From Mycolicibacterium sp. J2 (GTDB lineage: Bacteria; Actinomycetota; Actinomycetes; Mycobacteriales; Mycobacteriaceae): a DNA stretch of 64,000 nucleotides. Numbering within the stretch: position 1 is the stretch's first letter; the number at the start of each line of letters is the position of its first letter. The translations under genes and the position numbers were made by a program. Location of the stretch: assembly GCF_026240945.1 (NCBI RefSeq), contig NZ_JAPFPY010000003.1, positions 62,001 through 126,000 on the forward strand, written 5' to 3'. Below are positions 18,282 through 26,413 of this stretch, in pieces. The notes below the pieces were generated by a model that ran no database searches, was not told where the DNA came from, and was given only the letters and a program-made list of their open reading frames with translations.

Positions 18282-19439
18282 TCAGACGCCCAGGCCCCGG
18301 CCGATGATCTCTTTCATGATTTCGGTCGTGCCGCCGTAGATGGTCTGGATGCGGGAGTCCAGGAAGGCCCTGGCAATGGGGTACTCGCGCATGTAGCCGT
18401 AACCGCCGTGCAACTGCAGGCACCGGTCGACCAGGCGCACCTGGGCCTCGGTCGAGTACCACTTGGCCATCGCGGCCTGATCCACGGTCAGTTTGCGGTC
18501 CAGATGCAACCGGATGAACTCGTCGACCATGATCCGCACGGCGGTGGCTTCGGTGGCCAGCTCGGCCAGCAGGAAGCGGCTGTTCTGGAAGCTGCCGATC
18601 GGCTTCCCGAACGCCTTGCGCTCCTTGGTGTACTGCAGCGTGGCCTCCAGCGTGGCCTCCATCGCGGCGGCGGCCATCACGGCGATGCTGATCCGCTCCT
18701 GGGGCAGGTTCTGCATCAGGTACAGGAACCCCATCCCCTCCTCACCGAGCAGATTCTCGGCGGGCACCGCCACGTCGGTAAACGACAGCTCGGCGGTGTC
18801 CTGCGCCTCCAGCCCGATTTTGTCCAGATGACGGCCCCGCTCGAAGCCGGCCATGCCACGCTCGACCACCAACAGGCTGAACCCCTGCGCCCCCTTGTCC
18901 GGGTCGGTGCAGGCGACCACGATCACCAGATCGGCGTGGATCCCGTTGGTGATGAAGGTCTTCGATCCGTTGAGGATGTAGTGGTCGCCCTGCTTGACCG
19001 CACGGGTCTTGATGCCCTGCAGATCGCTGCCGGTGCCGGGTTCGGTCATTGCGATCGCCGCGATCAATTCCCCGCTGCAGAAGCCGGGCAGCCACCGCTT
19101 CTTCTGCTCGTCGTTCGCGAGCTCCAGCAGATACGGCGCGATGACGTCGTTCTGCAGTGTGAAGCCGAGTCCGCTGTGCCGTCCCGCACTGGTCTCCTCG
19201 GTGACCACGACGTTGTAGCGAAAGTCCGGATTGCCGCCGCCGCCGTACTCCTCGGGCACTGCCATCCCGAGAAAGCCCTGCTTACCGGCCTCGCGCCAGA
19301 CCTCTCGATCGACGATCTTGGCCTTCTCCCATTCCTCTTGGAACGGCGTGGCGTGCCGCTCGAGGAACGCGCGGTAGGACTCGCGGAACAAGTCGTGCTC
19401 CGGTTCGAACAGCGTGCGCTCGAACTTGATGACACCCAT
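18282..19439 (-). CDS. fadE20: Acyl-CoA dehydrogenase FadE20
   Basis: FAD-dependent acyl-CoA dehydrogenase (385 residues) equivalent to M. tuberculosis Rv2724c, expected to introduce a 2,3 double bond into an acyl-CoA in beta-oxidation. Family signatures are AIAMTEPGTGSDLQGIKT (about 127-144) and, near the C-terminus, QLHGGYGYMREYPIAR and QTIYGGTTEIMKEII. The exact chain-length preference is unknown. ATG 19439 has GGAGGT upstream. A palindromic CAACC-N4-GGTTG site lies in the promoter region shared with the divergent BisC-like gene. Confidence 0.9.
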   Translation of the reverse strand: MGVIKFERTLFEPEHDLFRESYRAFLERHATPFQEEWEKAKIVDREVWREAGKQGFLGMAVPEEYGGGGNPDFRYNVVVTEETSAGRHSGLGFTLQNDVIAPYLLELANDEQKKRWLPGFCSGELIAAIAMTEPGTGSDLQGIKTRAVKQGDHYILNGSKTFITNGIHADLVIVVACTDPDKGAQGFSLLVVERGMAGFERGRHLDKIGLEAQDTAELSFTDVAVPAENLLGEEGMGFLYLMQNLPQERISIAVMAAAAMEATLEATLQYTKERKAFGKPIGSFQNSRFLLAELATEATAVRIMVDEFIRLHLDRKLTVDQAAMAKWYSTEAQVRLVDRCLQLHGGYGYMREYPIARAFLDSRIQTIYGGTTEIMKEIIGRGLGV

Positions 19440-19487
19440 GGTGGGACCTCCGGTACGGGGATGTGCGGTGTGGCGCCCAACATATAT

Positions 19488-19501
19488 CAACCAGATGGTT
19501 G
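19488..19501. promoter_or_regulatory. Palindromic operator candidate between fadE20 and bisC-like gene
   Basis: CAACCAGATGGTTG has perfect 5-bp arms (CAACC/GGTTG) around four bases and sits in an AT-richer stretch of the 97-nt divergent gap. Such palindromes are typical TetR-family sites. The cognate regulator is not identified. Confidence 0.45.
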
Positions 19502-19524
19502 GTAGGGAGATCGGGGCATCGCCC

Positions 19525-19530
19525 TAGGAT
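19525..19530 (+). promoter_or_regulatory. -10 element for leaderless bisC-like gene
   Basis: TAGGAT ends 6 nt before the GTG at 19537; no ribosome site is seen. Confidence 0.5.
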
Positions 19531-19536
19531 TGGTGC

Positions 19537-21819
19537 GTGTCCCGCGCCAGCCTCGCCCACTGGGGTGCCTTCACCGCCGAGGTGAGCAATGGCGATATCG
19601 CCGCCGTGACACCGCTGGCCGGTGACGCCGACCCGTCACCCTTGCTCGCCAATCTGGCCGGCTCACTGCGGCATCGGGCCCGCATCACCGGGCCGGCGGT
19701 GCGGCGCGGATGGCTGCGTGACGGGCCCGGTCCCAGCACCGCTCGCGGCGCCGACGAGTTCGTCGCGGTCTCCTGGGCAGAGCTCACCGAGCTGCTGGCC
19801 GCCGAACTGCGCAGGGTGATCGACCGCCACGGGAACGAGGCGATCTACGGCGGGTCCTACGGCTGGGCCAGCGCCGGGCGGTTCCACCATGCCCAGAGTC
19901 AGGTGCATCGCTTCCTCAAACTGCTCGGCGGCTACACCTCGTCGCGGCACTCGTACAGCCTGGGCGCCACCGGCGCGATCATGCCCCGCGTGGTCGGCAC
20001 CCATGACGACCTGTTCAAGCGCTCCACCCAGTGGGACGTCATCGTCGAACACACCGACCTGCTGGTGTGCTTCGGCGGGATCGCGCTGAAGAACACCGGG
20101 ATCAACCACGGCGGCACCACCGCACACCCCGCGCGCGACGCCCTGCGTCGGTTCCGGGCCCGCGGCGGGCACATCGTGTCCTTCTCGCCGCTGCGCGACG
20201 ATATCGAGGGCGAGTGCACATGGCACGCACCGGTACCCGGCACCGATGTGGCGGTCATGCTGGCGCTGGCCCATGTGCTGGCCACCGAGGGCCTGGCCGA
20301 CCGTGGCTTCCTAGACACCCACTGCGTCGGCTACGACCGGTTCGAGCGCTACCTGCTGGGCACCGACGACGGTGTGCCGAAGTCACCGGCGTGGGCGTCG
20401 GCCATCAGCGGTATCGCCGCGGCCGACATCATCGCGCTGGCCCGGCGGATGGCCGCCAGTCGCACCCTGGTCACCGTGAGCTGGTCGCTGCAGCGCATCC
20501 GGCACGGCGAGCAGGCGCCCTGGATGGGACTGACCCTGGCCGCGATGCTGGGCCAAATCGGGCTGCCAGGAGGCGGATTCGGGCACGGGTACGGGTCGAT
20601 GAACGAACCCGGCCTGGCGCCACTGCGGGTGCGGCTGCCCGCCCTGCCGCAGGGCCACAATCCGGTGTCGACGTTCATCCCCGTCGCCGCGATCAGCGAT
20701 ATGCTGCTGCACCCCGGCGCAGAATACGACTACAACGGGCTGCGTCTGACCTACCCCGATATCCGGCTGGTGTACTGGGCCGGCGGCAATCCCTTCCACC
20801 ACCACCAGAACATCCCGCGGTTGCGCCGCGCCCTGGCCCGGCCGGACACCGTCGTCGTGCACGACCCGTACTGGACCGCGATGGCCAAACACGCCGATAT
20901 CGTGGTGCCCTCGACCACCGCCTATGAACGCGACGACTTCTCGGGCTCGCGTAACGACCCGCTACTGGTGGCGATGCCCGCCCTGGCACCTCCGCACGCG
21001 CAGGCGCGCGACGACTACGCCACCTTCGCCGCGCTGGCCGGCCGGCTCGGTATCGGGGACGCCTTCACCGAGGGCCGCACGGCCCGCCAATGGTTGGTGC
21101 ACCTGTATGAAAAGTGGTCGGCCGGGCTGGATTTCGCGGTTCCGTCGTTCGACCAGTTCTGGGCCGACGGCGCACTGCGGCTGCCAACCGAACCAGGTCT
21201 GACCCTGCTGTCGGATTTCCGGGCCGACCCGCACACCCACCGCCTCAACACCCCGAGCGGACGCATCGAGATCTTCTCCACCGATATCGACGGTTTCGGC
21301 TACACCGACTGCCTCGGCCACCCGGCCTGGTTCGAGCCGACGGAATGGCTCGGCGGTGCGCGGGCGGCCACCTTCCCGCTGCATCTGCTGGCCAACCAGC
21401 CGGCGTCGCGGCTGCACAGCCAGCTCGACACCGGCGCGCTCAGCCAGCAGTCCAAAGTGGCCGGGCGCGAACCGATCCGGATGCATCCCGAGGACGCTGC
21501 CGAACGCGGGCTCGCCGACGGGGATGTGGTCCGGGTGTTCAACGATCGCGGCGCCTGCCTGGCCGGGGTGGTGACCGACGCCGGCCTGCGCGCCAAGGTG
21601 GTGCAGCTGTCGACGGGTGCCTGGTTCGACCCGCTGGACCCGGGTGATCCGGATTCGATGTGCGTGCACGGCAATCCGAACGTGCTGACCGACGATGTCG
21701 GCACCTCGGCGCTGGCGCGGGGCTGCACCGGGGCGCATGTGTTGGTGCAGGTGGAGAAGTTCACCGAGCCACTGCCGCCGGTGCGGGCTCATCAGCCGCC
21801 GGTGATCACCGAGCGCTGA
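19537..21819 (+). CDS. Molybdopterin-dependent oxidoreductase (biotin/S-oxide reductase BisC type)
   Basis: A 760-residue molybdenum enzyme of the DMSO reductase family. It lacks both the N-terminal iron-sulfur Cys motif and a Tat signal, so it is predicted to be cytoplasmic. The active-site region GGSYGWASAGRFHHAQSQ (about 107-124) carries the Ser expected to ligate Mo in S-oxide/N-oxide reductases. A C-terminal molydopterin dinucleotide-binding domain covers about 610-750. Biotin or methionine sulfoxide are plausible substrates (M. tuberculosis Rv1442 is BisC). The GTG start appears leaderless. The 3' end overlaps the convergent TetR gene by 28 nt. Confidence 0.82.
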   Translation: MSRASLAHWGAFTAEVSNGDIAAVTPLAGDADPSPLLANLAGSLRHRARITGPAVRRGWLRDGPGPSTARGADEFVAVSWAELTELLAAELRRVIDRHGNEAIYGGSYGWASAGRFHHAQSQVHRFLKLLGGYTSSRHSYSLGATGAIMPRVVGTHDDLFKRSTQWDVIVEHTDLLVCFGGIALKNTGINHGGTTAHPARDALRRFRARGGHIVSFSPLRDDIEGECTWHAPVPGTDVAVMLALAHVLATEGLADRGFLDTHCVGYDRFERYLLGTDDGVPKSPAWASAISGIAAADIIALARRMAASRTLVTVSWSLQRIRHGEQAPWMGLTLAAMLGQIGLPGGGFGHGYGSMNEPGLAPLRVRLPALPQGHNPVSTFIPVAAISDMLLHPGAEYDYNGLRLTYPDIRLVYWAGGNPFHHHQNIPRLRRALARPDTVVVHDPYWTAMAKHADIVVPSTTAYERDDFSGSRNDPLLVAMPALAPPHAQARDDYATFAALAGRLGIGDAFTEGRTARQWLVHLYEKWSAGLDFAVPSFDQFWADGALRLPTEPGLTLLSDFRADPHTHRLNTPSGRIEIFSTDIDGFGYTDCLGHPAWFEPTEWLGGARAATFPLHLLANQPASRLHSQLDTGALSQQSKVAGREPIRMHPEDAAERGLADGDVVRVFNDRGACLAGVVTDAGLRAKVVQLSTGAWFDPLDPGDPDSMCVHGNPNVLTDDVGTSALARGCTGAHVLVQVEKFTEPLPPVRAHQPPVITER

Positions 21820-22394
21820 TCGGCGGGCAGGCGCGCAGCCACCAGGTCGATGAACCCGTCGGCCACCCGGTACGCATCCCCGATCGGATAACCGTTGTGG
21901 ATCGCGCCGGTCAGCATCGTGTTGACGATGCCCCACAACATGATGGCGATGTCGAAGGACTCCTGGTGCCCCAGGGCGGCGAAGTCGGCGGCCAGGGTGC
22001 GCTGCGCGGTCTCGGCGAACTGCCGCATCAGCGGCAAGGCGTTGGCGTCGGTGGTGTGCTGCAACAGCATGCACACCTTGAAGAAGGACGGCCATCGTTC
22101 GAAGCTGGTGATGATGCCGCGCACCTTCTCGCGCACCCGGCGTTCGGCCGGGCGGGTGTCCTCGGTCGCGGCGACGAACACCGGCTGCGCCCATTCCATC
22201 AGTACCGCGGCGTAGACGTGCTCCTTGGAACTGAAGTAGCGGTACAGCGTGCCCAGCGCCACGTCGGCCCGCTCGGCGACGTCGCGCATCTGGATCTGCT
22301 CGTACTCGCGTTCCTTGAGCGCCACCGTCGCCGCCGCCACGATCTGTGACCGGCGCGCCTGTTTGTAACCCGGCAGGCCCGTGCTCACGGTCAT
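21792..22394 (-). CDS. TetR family regulator, last gene of the acyl-CoA operon
   Basis: A 200-residue regulator with a TetR helix-turn-helix at about 20-60 (QMRDVAERADVALGTLYRYF), very similar in style to mycobacterial KstR-type regulators. It follows an acyl-CoA dehydrogenase, a DUF35 protein and a thiolase on the same strand, so it most likely regulates that operon, probably with an acyl-CoA ligand. ATG 22394 is preferred because GAGGAG is 12 nt upstream. A TTG at 22406 would abut the GAGGAG directly and overlap the fadE stop. The palindrome at 26293-26307 is a candidate operator. Confidence 0.82.
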   Translation of the reverse strand: MTVSTGLPGYKQARRSQIVAAATVALKEREYEQIQMRDVAERADVALGTLYRYFSSKEHVYAAVLMEWAQPVFVAATEDTRPAERRVREKVRGIITSFERWPSFFKVCMLLQHTTDANALPLMRQFAETAQRTLAADFAALGHQESFDIAIMLWGIVNTMLTGAIHNGYPIGDAYRVADGFIDLVAARLPADQRSVITGG

Positions 22395-22402
22395 CTGCAG
22401 GC

Positions 22403-24631
22403 TCAACTCCTCGGTAGTCCCAGGATCATCGTCGCGATGATATTGAGTTGGATCTCGACGGTGCCACCCCCGATCACCTCGGCGGGCATCATCAGGGTGT
22501 GCGCCACGGCCGACTGTTCGGCGCCACCCACCAGCGCCGCGCGTCCGCTGAAAGCCAGCGCGAGGGCGGTGACCCGGCGCACGATCTGCGCGGTCGCCAC
22601 CTTGCCGACACTGGACGCCGGCCCCGGCCCGTGACCGGCCAGGCGATTGAGCGTGTCCCGGACCCCAAGAGCGGCAACAGTATTCGATGCGGCCCTGACC
22701 TCTCCGAGCGCCTGACGGACCATGGTCACCTCTGCCGCGTCGCCGGCTCGACTCGCCAGCGTTCGCAGCTCGCGCTCCTTGTCCAGCTTGACGTAGGCAC
22801 CGATGGCCACCCGCTCGTTGGCCATGGTGGCCAGCGCGTGCGACCAGCCGTCGGTCGGCTCACCCACCAGCATGGCGTCCGGGACGAACACGTCGTTGAA
22901 GAACACCTCGTTGAAATGAGCCTCCCCGCTCGCGGTGCGCAACGGCCGCACTCGGATGCCGGGGGTATTCATGTCGACCAGAAAATACCCGATCCCTTTG
23001 TGCTTCTTGGCATCCGGATCGGTGCGGGCCAAGAGCGCACCCCAGTCGGCGCGCTGCGCCGACGAGGTCCACACCTTCTGGCCGTTCACCAGCCAGCCAC
23101 CGTCGACCTTGGTGGCCCTGGTGGACAGCGACGCGAGATCCGAACCGGCGCCCGGCTCGGAGAACAACTGGCACCAACCGAGCTCTCCGCGCAACGTCGG
23201 TACGGCGAATTGCGCACGCTGCGCCTCGGATCCGGCAGCCAACACGGTCGGCAGGATCCATTCCGCGATGCCCAGTGACGGTCGCACCAGGTGCGGGCGC
23301 TTCTCGAATTCCTCGTCGATGATCAGCTGCCGAGCCGGGGTGGCAGCCACCCCCCACGGAGCGGGCAGGTGCGGTGCGATCAGCCCGGCGTCGGCCAACG
23401 CGGTGCGTTGGGGGCCCGTCCAGAACTCCGCATACTCCGGGTTCTGCCGGCCAGGGGTGTCGTTGCGCAGCAGCGCGGCCCGGTCCAGCGCCACGGCCAC
23501 GGCCTCCCGGAAATCTGGCTCGACATCGGCGATTTCGATGGTGAAGTCGCGGCCCGGTGCCGCCGGATCGCCGAGGGTCTGCGCCCACTCGGCACCGGAT
23601 CCGACGGCCGCGGCCAAGCTGATCGCGCGTTTCCAGTACAGGTGCAGGTCGTGTTCCCAGGTGTACCCGATGGCGCCGAACATGGTCAGTGCGTCGACCA
23701 CGAGTTCGGGCAACCGGCCCACCGCCACGATGGCCGCACCGGCGGCCGCGATGTGATGCTGTGGGAGTGACTGGTCGGCGGCGCGAACCGCATCCCATGC
23801 CGCGGCCGCGGCCAGCTCGCTGTTGACGAAGAGCATGGCGGCCTTGTGCTGCAATGCCTGAAAGGATCCGATCGGCCTGCCGAACTGTTCGCGTACCTTC
23901 AGGTAGGCCACCACGTTGTCCACACACCAGCGCGCGATACCAGCTGCCTCGGCCGCCAGCATGCTCACCGCCAGGCACCGCGCCCGCACCGCGTCGACAT
24001 CGCGGAGCACGTCACCATCGGATACCGGCACATCGGTGACGTGTAGCTCCCCGACATCGCGGGTCAGGTCGGTTGGTGTCCGCGCCAGCACCCGCACCCC
24101 GGAGGCGCTGGCGTCCAACGCGATCCAGAGCACCTCACCGGCTTCGGTGGTGGCGCTGACCAGGATGCGCTCGGCGCCGCACACCCCGATGTCCGGACCG
24201 GTGGCGCCGGATATCCGCCAGCCGTCGGGGGTCGCGACGGCACGCAGTCGCCCGGCTTGCGGCAGGATCACCGTCGCGGTGCGTCCGGCCACGATGTCCT
24301 CGACCACGGCGCGCGCCACCGGCCCCGCATCGGTGGCGGCGACGGCACCGGCGATGACGGTGGGCAGCAGCGGCCCCGGCAACAGTCCGTACCCGGCCGT
24401 CTCGACGACACAGGCGGCCTCGGCCAGCCCGCCGCCCTGTCCCCCGAACCGCTCGGGCAGGTGCACGGCGTGCAGGCCCTGGTCGACCAGCGCGCCCCAG
24501 AACCGCGGCCGGCGGCCGGCCGCGAGATCGTCGAACTGGGTCCGGGTGAGCTCCAGGCCACCGTGTCGCGCGGCGAAACCCGCCATCGCAGCGGCGATCT
24601 GGACCTGTTCGTCGGTCAGTGCCAAAGCCAC
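22403..24631 (-). CDS. Two-domain acyl-CoA dehydrogenase (FadE6/FadE22 type)
   Basis: A 742-residue fusion of two acyl-CoA dehydrogenase domains (about 1-350 and 375-742). The second domain has LGWCQLFSEPGAGSDLASL (about 480-498) and a NERVAIG segment; the first is more degenerate. Similar double proteins (FadE6, FadE22) occur in mycobacteria and are linked to lipid or steroid side-chain degradation. The GTG start at 24631 has AGGAAGG upstream. It lies between the DUF35 and TetR genes; the intergenic distances are short, so an operon is likely. Substrate unknown. Confidence 0.85.
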   Translation of the reverse strand: MALALTDEQVQIAAAMAGFAARHGGLELTRTQFDDLAAGRRPRFWGALVDQGLHAVHLPERFGGQGGGLAEAACVVETAGYGLLPGPLLPTVIAGAVAATDAGPVARAVVEDIVAGRTATVILPQAGRLRAVATPDGWRISGATGPDIGVCGAERILVSATTEAGEVLWIALDASASGVRVLARTPTDLTRDVGELHVTDVPVSDGDVLRDVDAVRARCLAVSMLAAEAAGIARWCVDNVVAYLKVREQFGRPIGSFQALQHKAAMLFVNSELAAAAAWDAVRAADQSLPQHHIAAAGAAIVAVGRLPELVVDALTMFGAIGYTWEHDLHLYWKRAISLAAAVGSGAEWAQTLGDPAAPGRDFTIEIADVEPDFREAVAVALDRAALLRNDTPGRQNPEYAEFWTGPQRTALADAGLIAPHLPAPWGVAATPARQLIIDEEFEKRPHLVRPSLGIAEWILPTVLAAGSEAQRAQFAVPTLRGELGWCQLFSEPGAGSDLASLSTRATKVDGGWLVNGQKVWTSSAQRADWGALLARTDPDAKKHKGIGYFLVDMNTPGIRVRPLRTASGEAHFNEVFFNDVFVPDAMLVGEPTDGWSHALATMANERVAIGAYVKLDKERELRTLASRAGDAAEVTMVRQALGEVRAASNTVAALGVRDTLNRLAGHGPGPASSVGKVATAQIVRRVTALALAFSGRAALVGGAEQSAVAHTLMMPAEVIGGGTVEIQLNIIATMILGLPRS

Positions 24632-24643
24632 CGATAGTCCTTC

Positions 24644-25054
24644 CTAGCGCGCGACGGTGTAGTGCAGCAACGTCACATCGGGCAGGTCGGTGAACACCGG
24701 CGTCACCGGCATGCCCACCCGCAACTCGTCTGCATCGACGCCGACCAGTTCGGTGGCCAGCCGCGGCCCTTCCCGCCACTGCACGACGGCGAGCAGGTGC
24801 GGCACCGCGTCGGCGAACTGCGGTGCCACCGGTCGCTGGGCGACGGCGAAGCTGACCAACGTTGCGGCACCGGAGATCCGGCGCCATTCCAGGTCGTCGG
24901 CCAGCGTGCCCGGCGCCAGCACCCGCGGGTAGAAGACGTATCTTCCGGCCGAGGGCGAGAACTGGATCCAGATCTCGTGGCGGCGCAGCCCATCCCAGAA
25001 CGGCGCCGAGGTCGGGGTGGGCAGGGGTAACGGTCTGCTCATCGCCGCGGTCAT
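24644..25054 (-). CDS. DUF35 OB-fold protein lacking zinc-ribbon cysteines
   Basis: A 136-residue protein recognisable as a DUF35 (Zn-ribbon plus OB-fold) member by SAPFWDGLRRHEIWIQ (about 16-31), FYPRVLAP (about 41-48) and the C-terminal OB-fold with MPVTPVFTDLPDVTLLHY. DUF35 proteins pair with thiolase-like lipid-transfer proteins such as Ltp2. This one contains no cysteine at all, so the usual zinc ribbon cannot bind metal. Its ATG directly adjoins the thiolase stop, which supports a joint complex. Alternative start ATG 25042. Confidence 0.8.
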   Translation of the reverse strand: MTAAMSRPLPLPTPTSAPFWDGLRRHEIWIQFSPSAGRYVFYPRVLAPGTLADDLEWRRISGAATLVSFAVAQRPVAPQFADAVPHLLAVVQWREGPRLATELVGVDADELRVGMPVTPVFTDLPDVTLLHYTVAR

Positions 25055-26260
25055 CTAGTCGCCCTCCAGCACAAGTGCTTCCTGTTCGCTGAGCACACCG
25101 CCGTTGCCGGAGACGAACGCGCGGTGGCAGTCGGGCACCTGCGTCTGTCCCGCCCGGCCCATGAGCTGGCGGGCGGCGTCGCAGACATGGTGCATCCCGC
25201 CGGCATTGCCGGGCTGGCCGTAACCGAGTTGCCCGCCGGCGGTGTTCATCGGGAAGTCGCCGCGGAAGGTCAGGTCGTGGTCGGTGACGAACTGCATGCC
25301 CTTGCCCTTATCGCAGAATCCGGCGTCCTCCAGGGTGAGCAGCGCGGTGATGGTGTAGCAGTCGTAGATCGACACCATGTCCATGTCGGCGGGCGTCAGG
25401 CCGGCCATCCCGAACGCCGAACCCGCGACCGTGATCATCGGCGTCTGCAGTGGGTCGGCGGCGTACACCGGTGACTTGTACGGCACCCGTTCGCCGAAAC
25501 CCTTGACCCACACCGGCCGGTTGCGGCTCGCGCGGGCCAACTCGGCGTTCGTGATCAGCACCGCTGACCCGCCCATACACGGCATGACGATTTCCAGCAT
25601 GTGCAGCGGCGAGGCGATGACGGGACTGTCCAGCACATCGGCGATGGTCAGCGGTTTGTCCCTGAACACCGCGCCGGGAGTGTGATTGGCGTTGACCCGC
25701 TGGTCGACGACGATCTTGGCCATCGCCGCCTCGTCGTACCCGTATGCGGCGGCGTACATCTGGGCGACCTGGGCGTACGGCCCATTCTGGCCCAGATAGC
25801 CGTAGGGAATCTCGAACTCGGCTTGCGGCGAGCCGTACCGGAAGCTGGACGCACCGAAGTACAGGGCGTCCCCCGGGTCGTACGGCCGCTGCTCGGACAT
25901 CGGGGTCAGGTAGTTGGCCGGAATGGCGCACAGCACCGCCCGACAGATGCCCAGTTCGATGGCCGCCGCGGCGCGCCACACCATGGCCGCCCCGGATGCC
26001 CCGCCGAGGTCGACGATCTCGGCGAAGTTGACCGCCAGGCCCAGGTATTCGGCGACGGTGGACGGGACGAACAGCTGAGATTCCATCACCCCACAGGTGA
26101 CCAGCCCGTCGACCTGATCGGCGGACAGGCCGGCATCGGCGATCGCCGCGGCGGCCAGCCGGGCCCACTGTTCGATGGTGAATTCCGGCTTGCCGGTCGG
26201 TTTTCGGGTGGCCGGTAGTTCGTGGAAGCCGACGATCGCGGCCTCGCCCCGCAGTCCCAT
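25055..26260 (-). CDS. Thiolase-like lipid-transfer protein (Ltp family)
   Basis: A 401-residue thiolase-fold protein of the SCP2/Ltp type. Segments include AAIVGFHELPATRK (about 7-20), VDLGGASGAAMVWRAAAAIE (about 84-103), SIYDCYTITALLTLEDAGFC (about 296-315) and GQPGNAGGMHHVCDAARQL near 350. Ltp proteins with a DUF35 partner and an acyl-CoA dehydrogenase cleave side chains of steroids or related acyl-CoAs; the substrate here is unknown. ATG 26260 is preferred to upstream codons because GAGGGGGAG lies in position, and the upstream part overlaps a promoter palindrome. First gene of the operon. Confidence 0.84.
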   Translation of the reverse strand: MGLRGEAAIVGFHELPATRKPTGKPEFTIEQWARLAAAAIADAGLSADQVDGLVTCGVMESQLFVPSTVAEYLGLAVNFAEIVDLGGASGAAMVWRAAAAIELGICRAVLCAIPANYLTPMSEQRPYDPGDALYFGASSFRYGSPQAEFEIPYGYLGQNGPYAQVAQMYAAAYGYDEAAMAKIVVDQRVNANHTPGAVFRDKPLTIADVLDSPVIASPLHMLEIVMPCMGGSAVLITNAELARASRNRPVWVKGFGERVPYKSPVYAADPLQTPMITVAGSAFGMAGLTPADMDMVSIYDCYTITALLTLEDAGFCDKGKGMQFVTDHDLTFRGDFPMNTAGGQLGYGQPGNAGGMHHVCDAARQLMGRAGQTQVPDCHRAFVSGNGGVLSEQEALVLEGD

Positions 26261-26292
26261 CCAGTACTCCCCCTCAACGTGACCGAGAATAT

Positions 26293-26307
26293 TAGAATCA
26301 GATTCTA
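26293..26307. promoter_or_regulatory. Perfect palindrome upstream of thiolase operon
   Basis: TAGAATCAGATTCTA has 7-bp perfect arms around a single base and lies 33 nt upstream of the thiolase ATG in an AT-rich patch, also upstream of the divergent hydrolase. It is the best candidate for the operator of the TetR encoded at the end of this operon. It differs from the published KstR motif (TnnAACnnGTTnnA). Confidence 0.6.
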
Positions 26308-26413
26308 CTTTCAATTCCGACACGATGCGCAAATTCGCTATTTACGTCTCCGTTACGCGCCCGCGGTGCGACGATCGCTGGTGGCACGTGCCGTCCGATC
26401 CCGAGGTGGGCAG

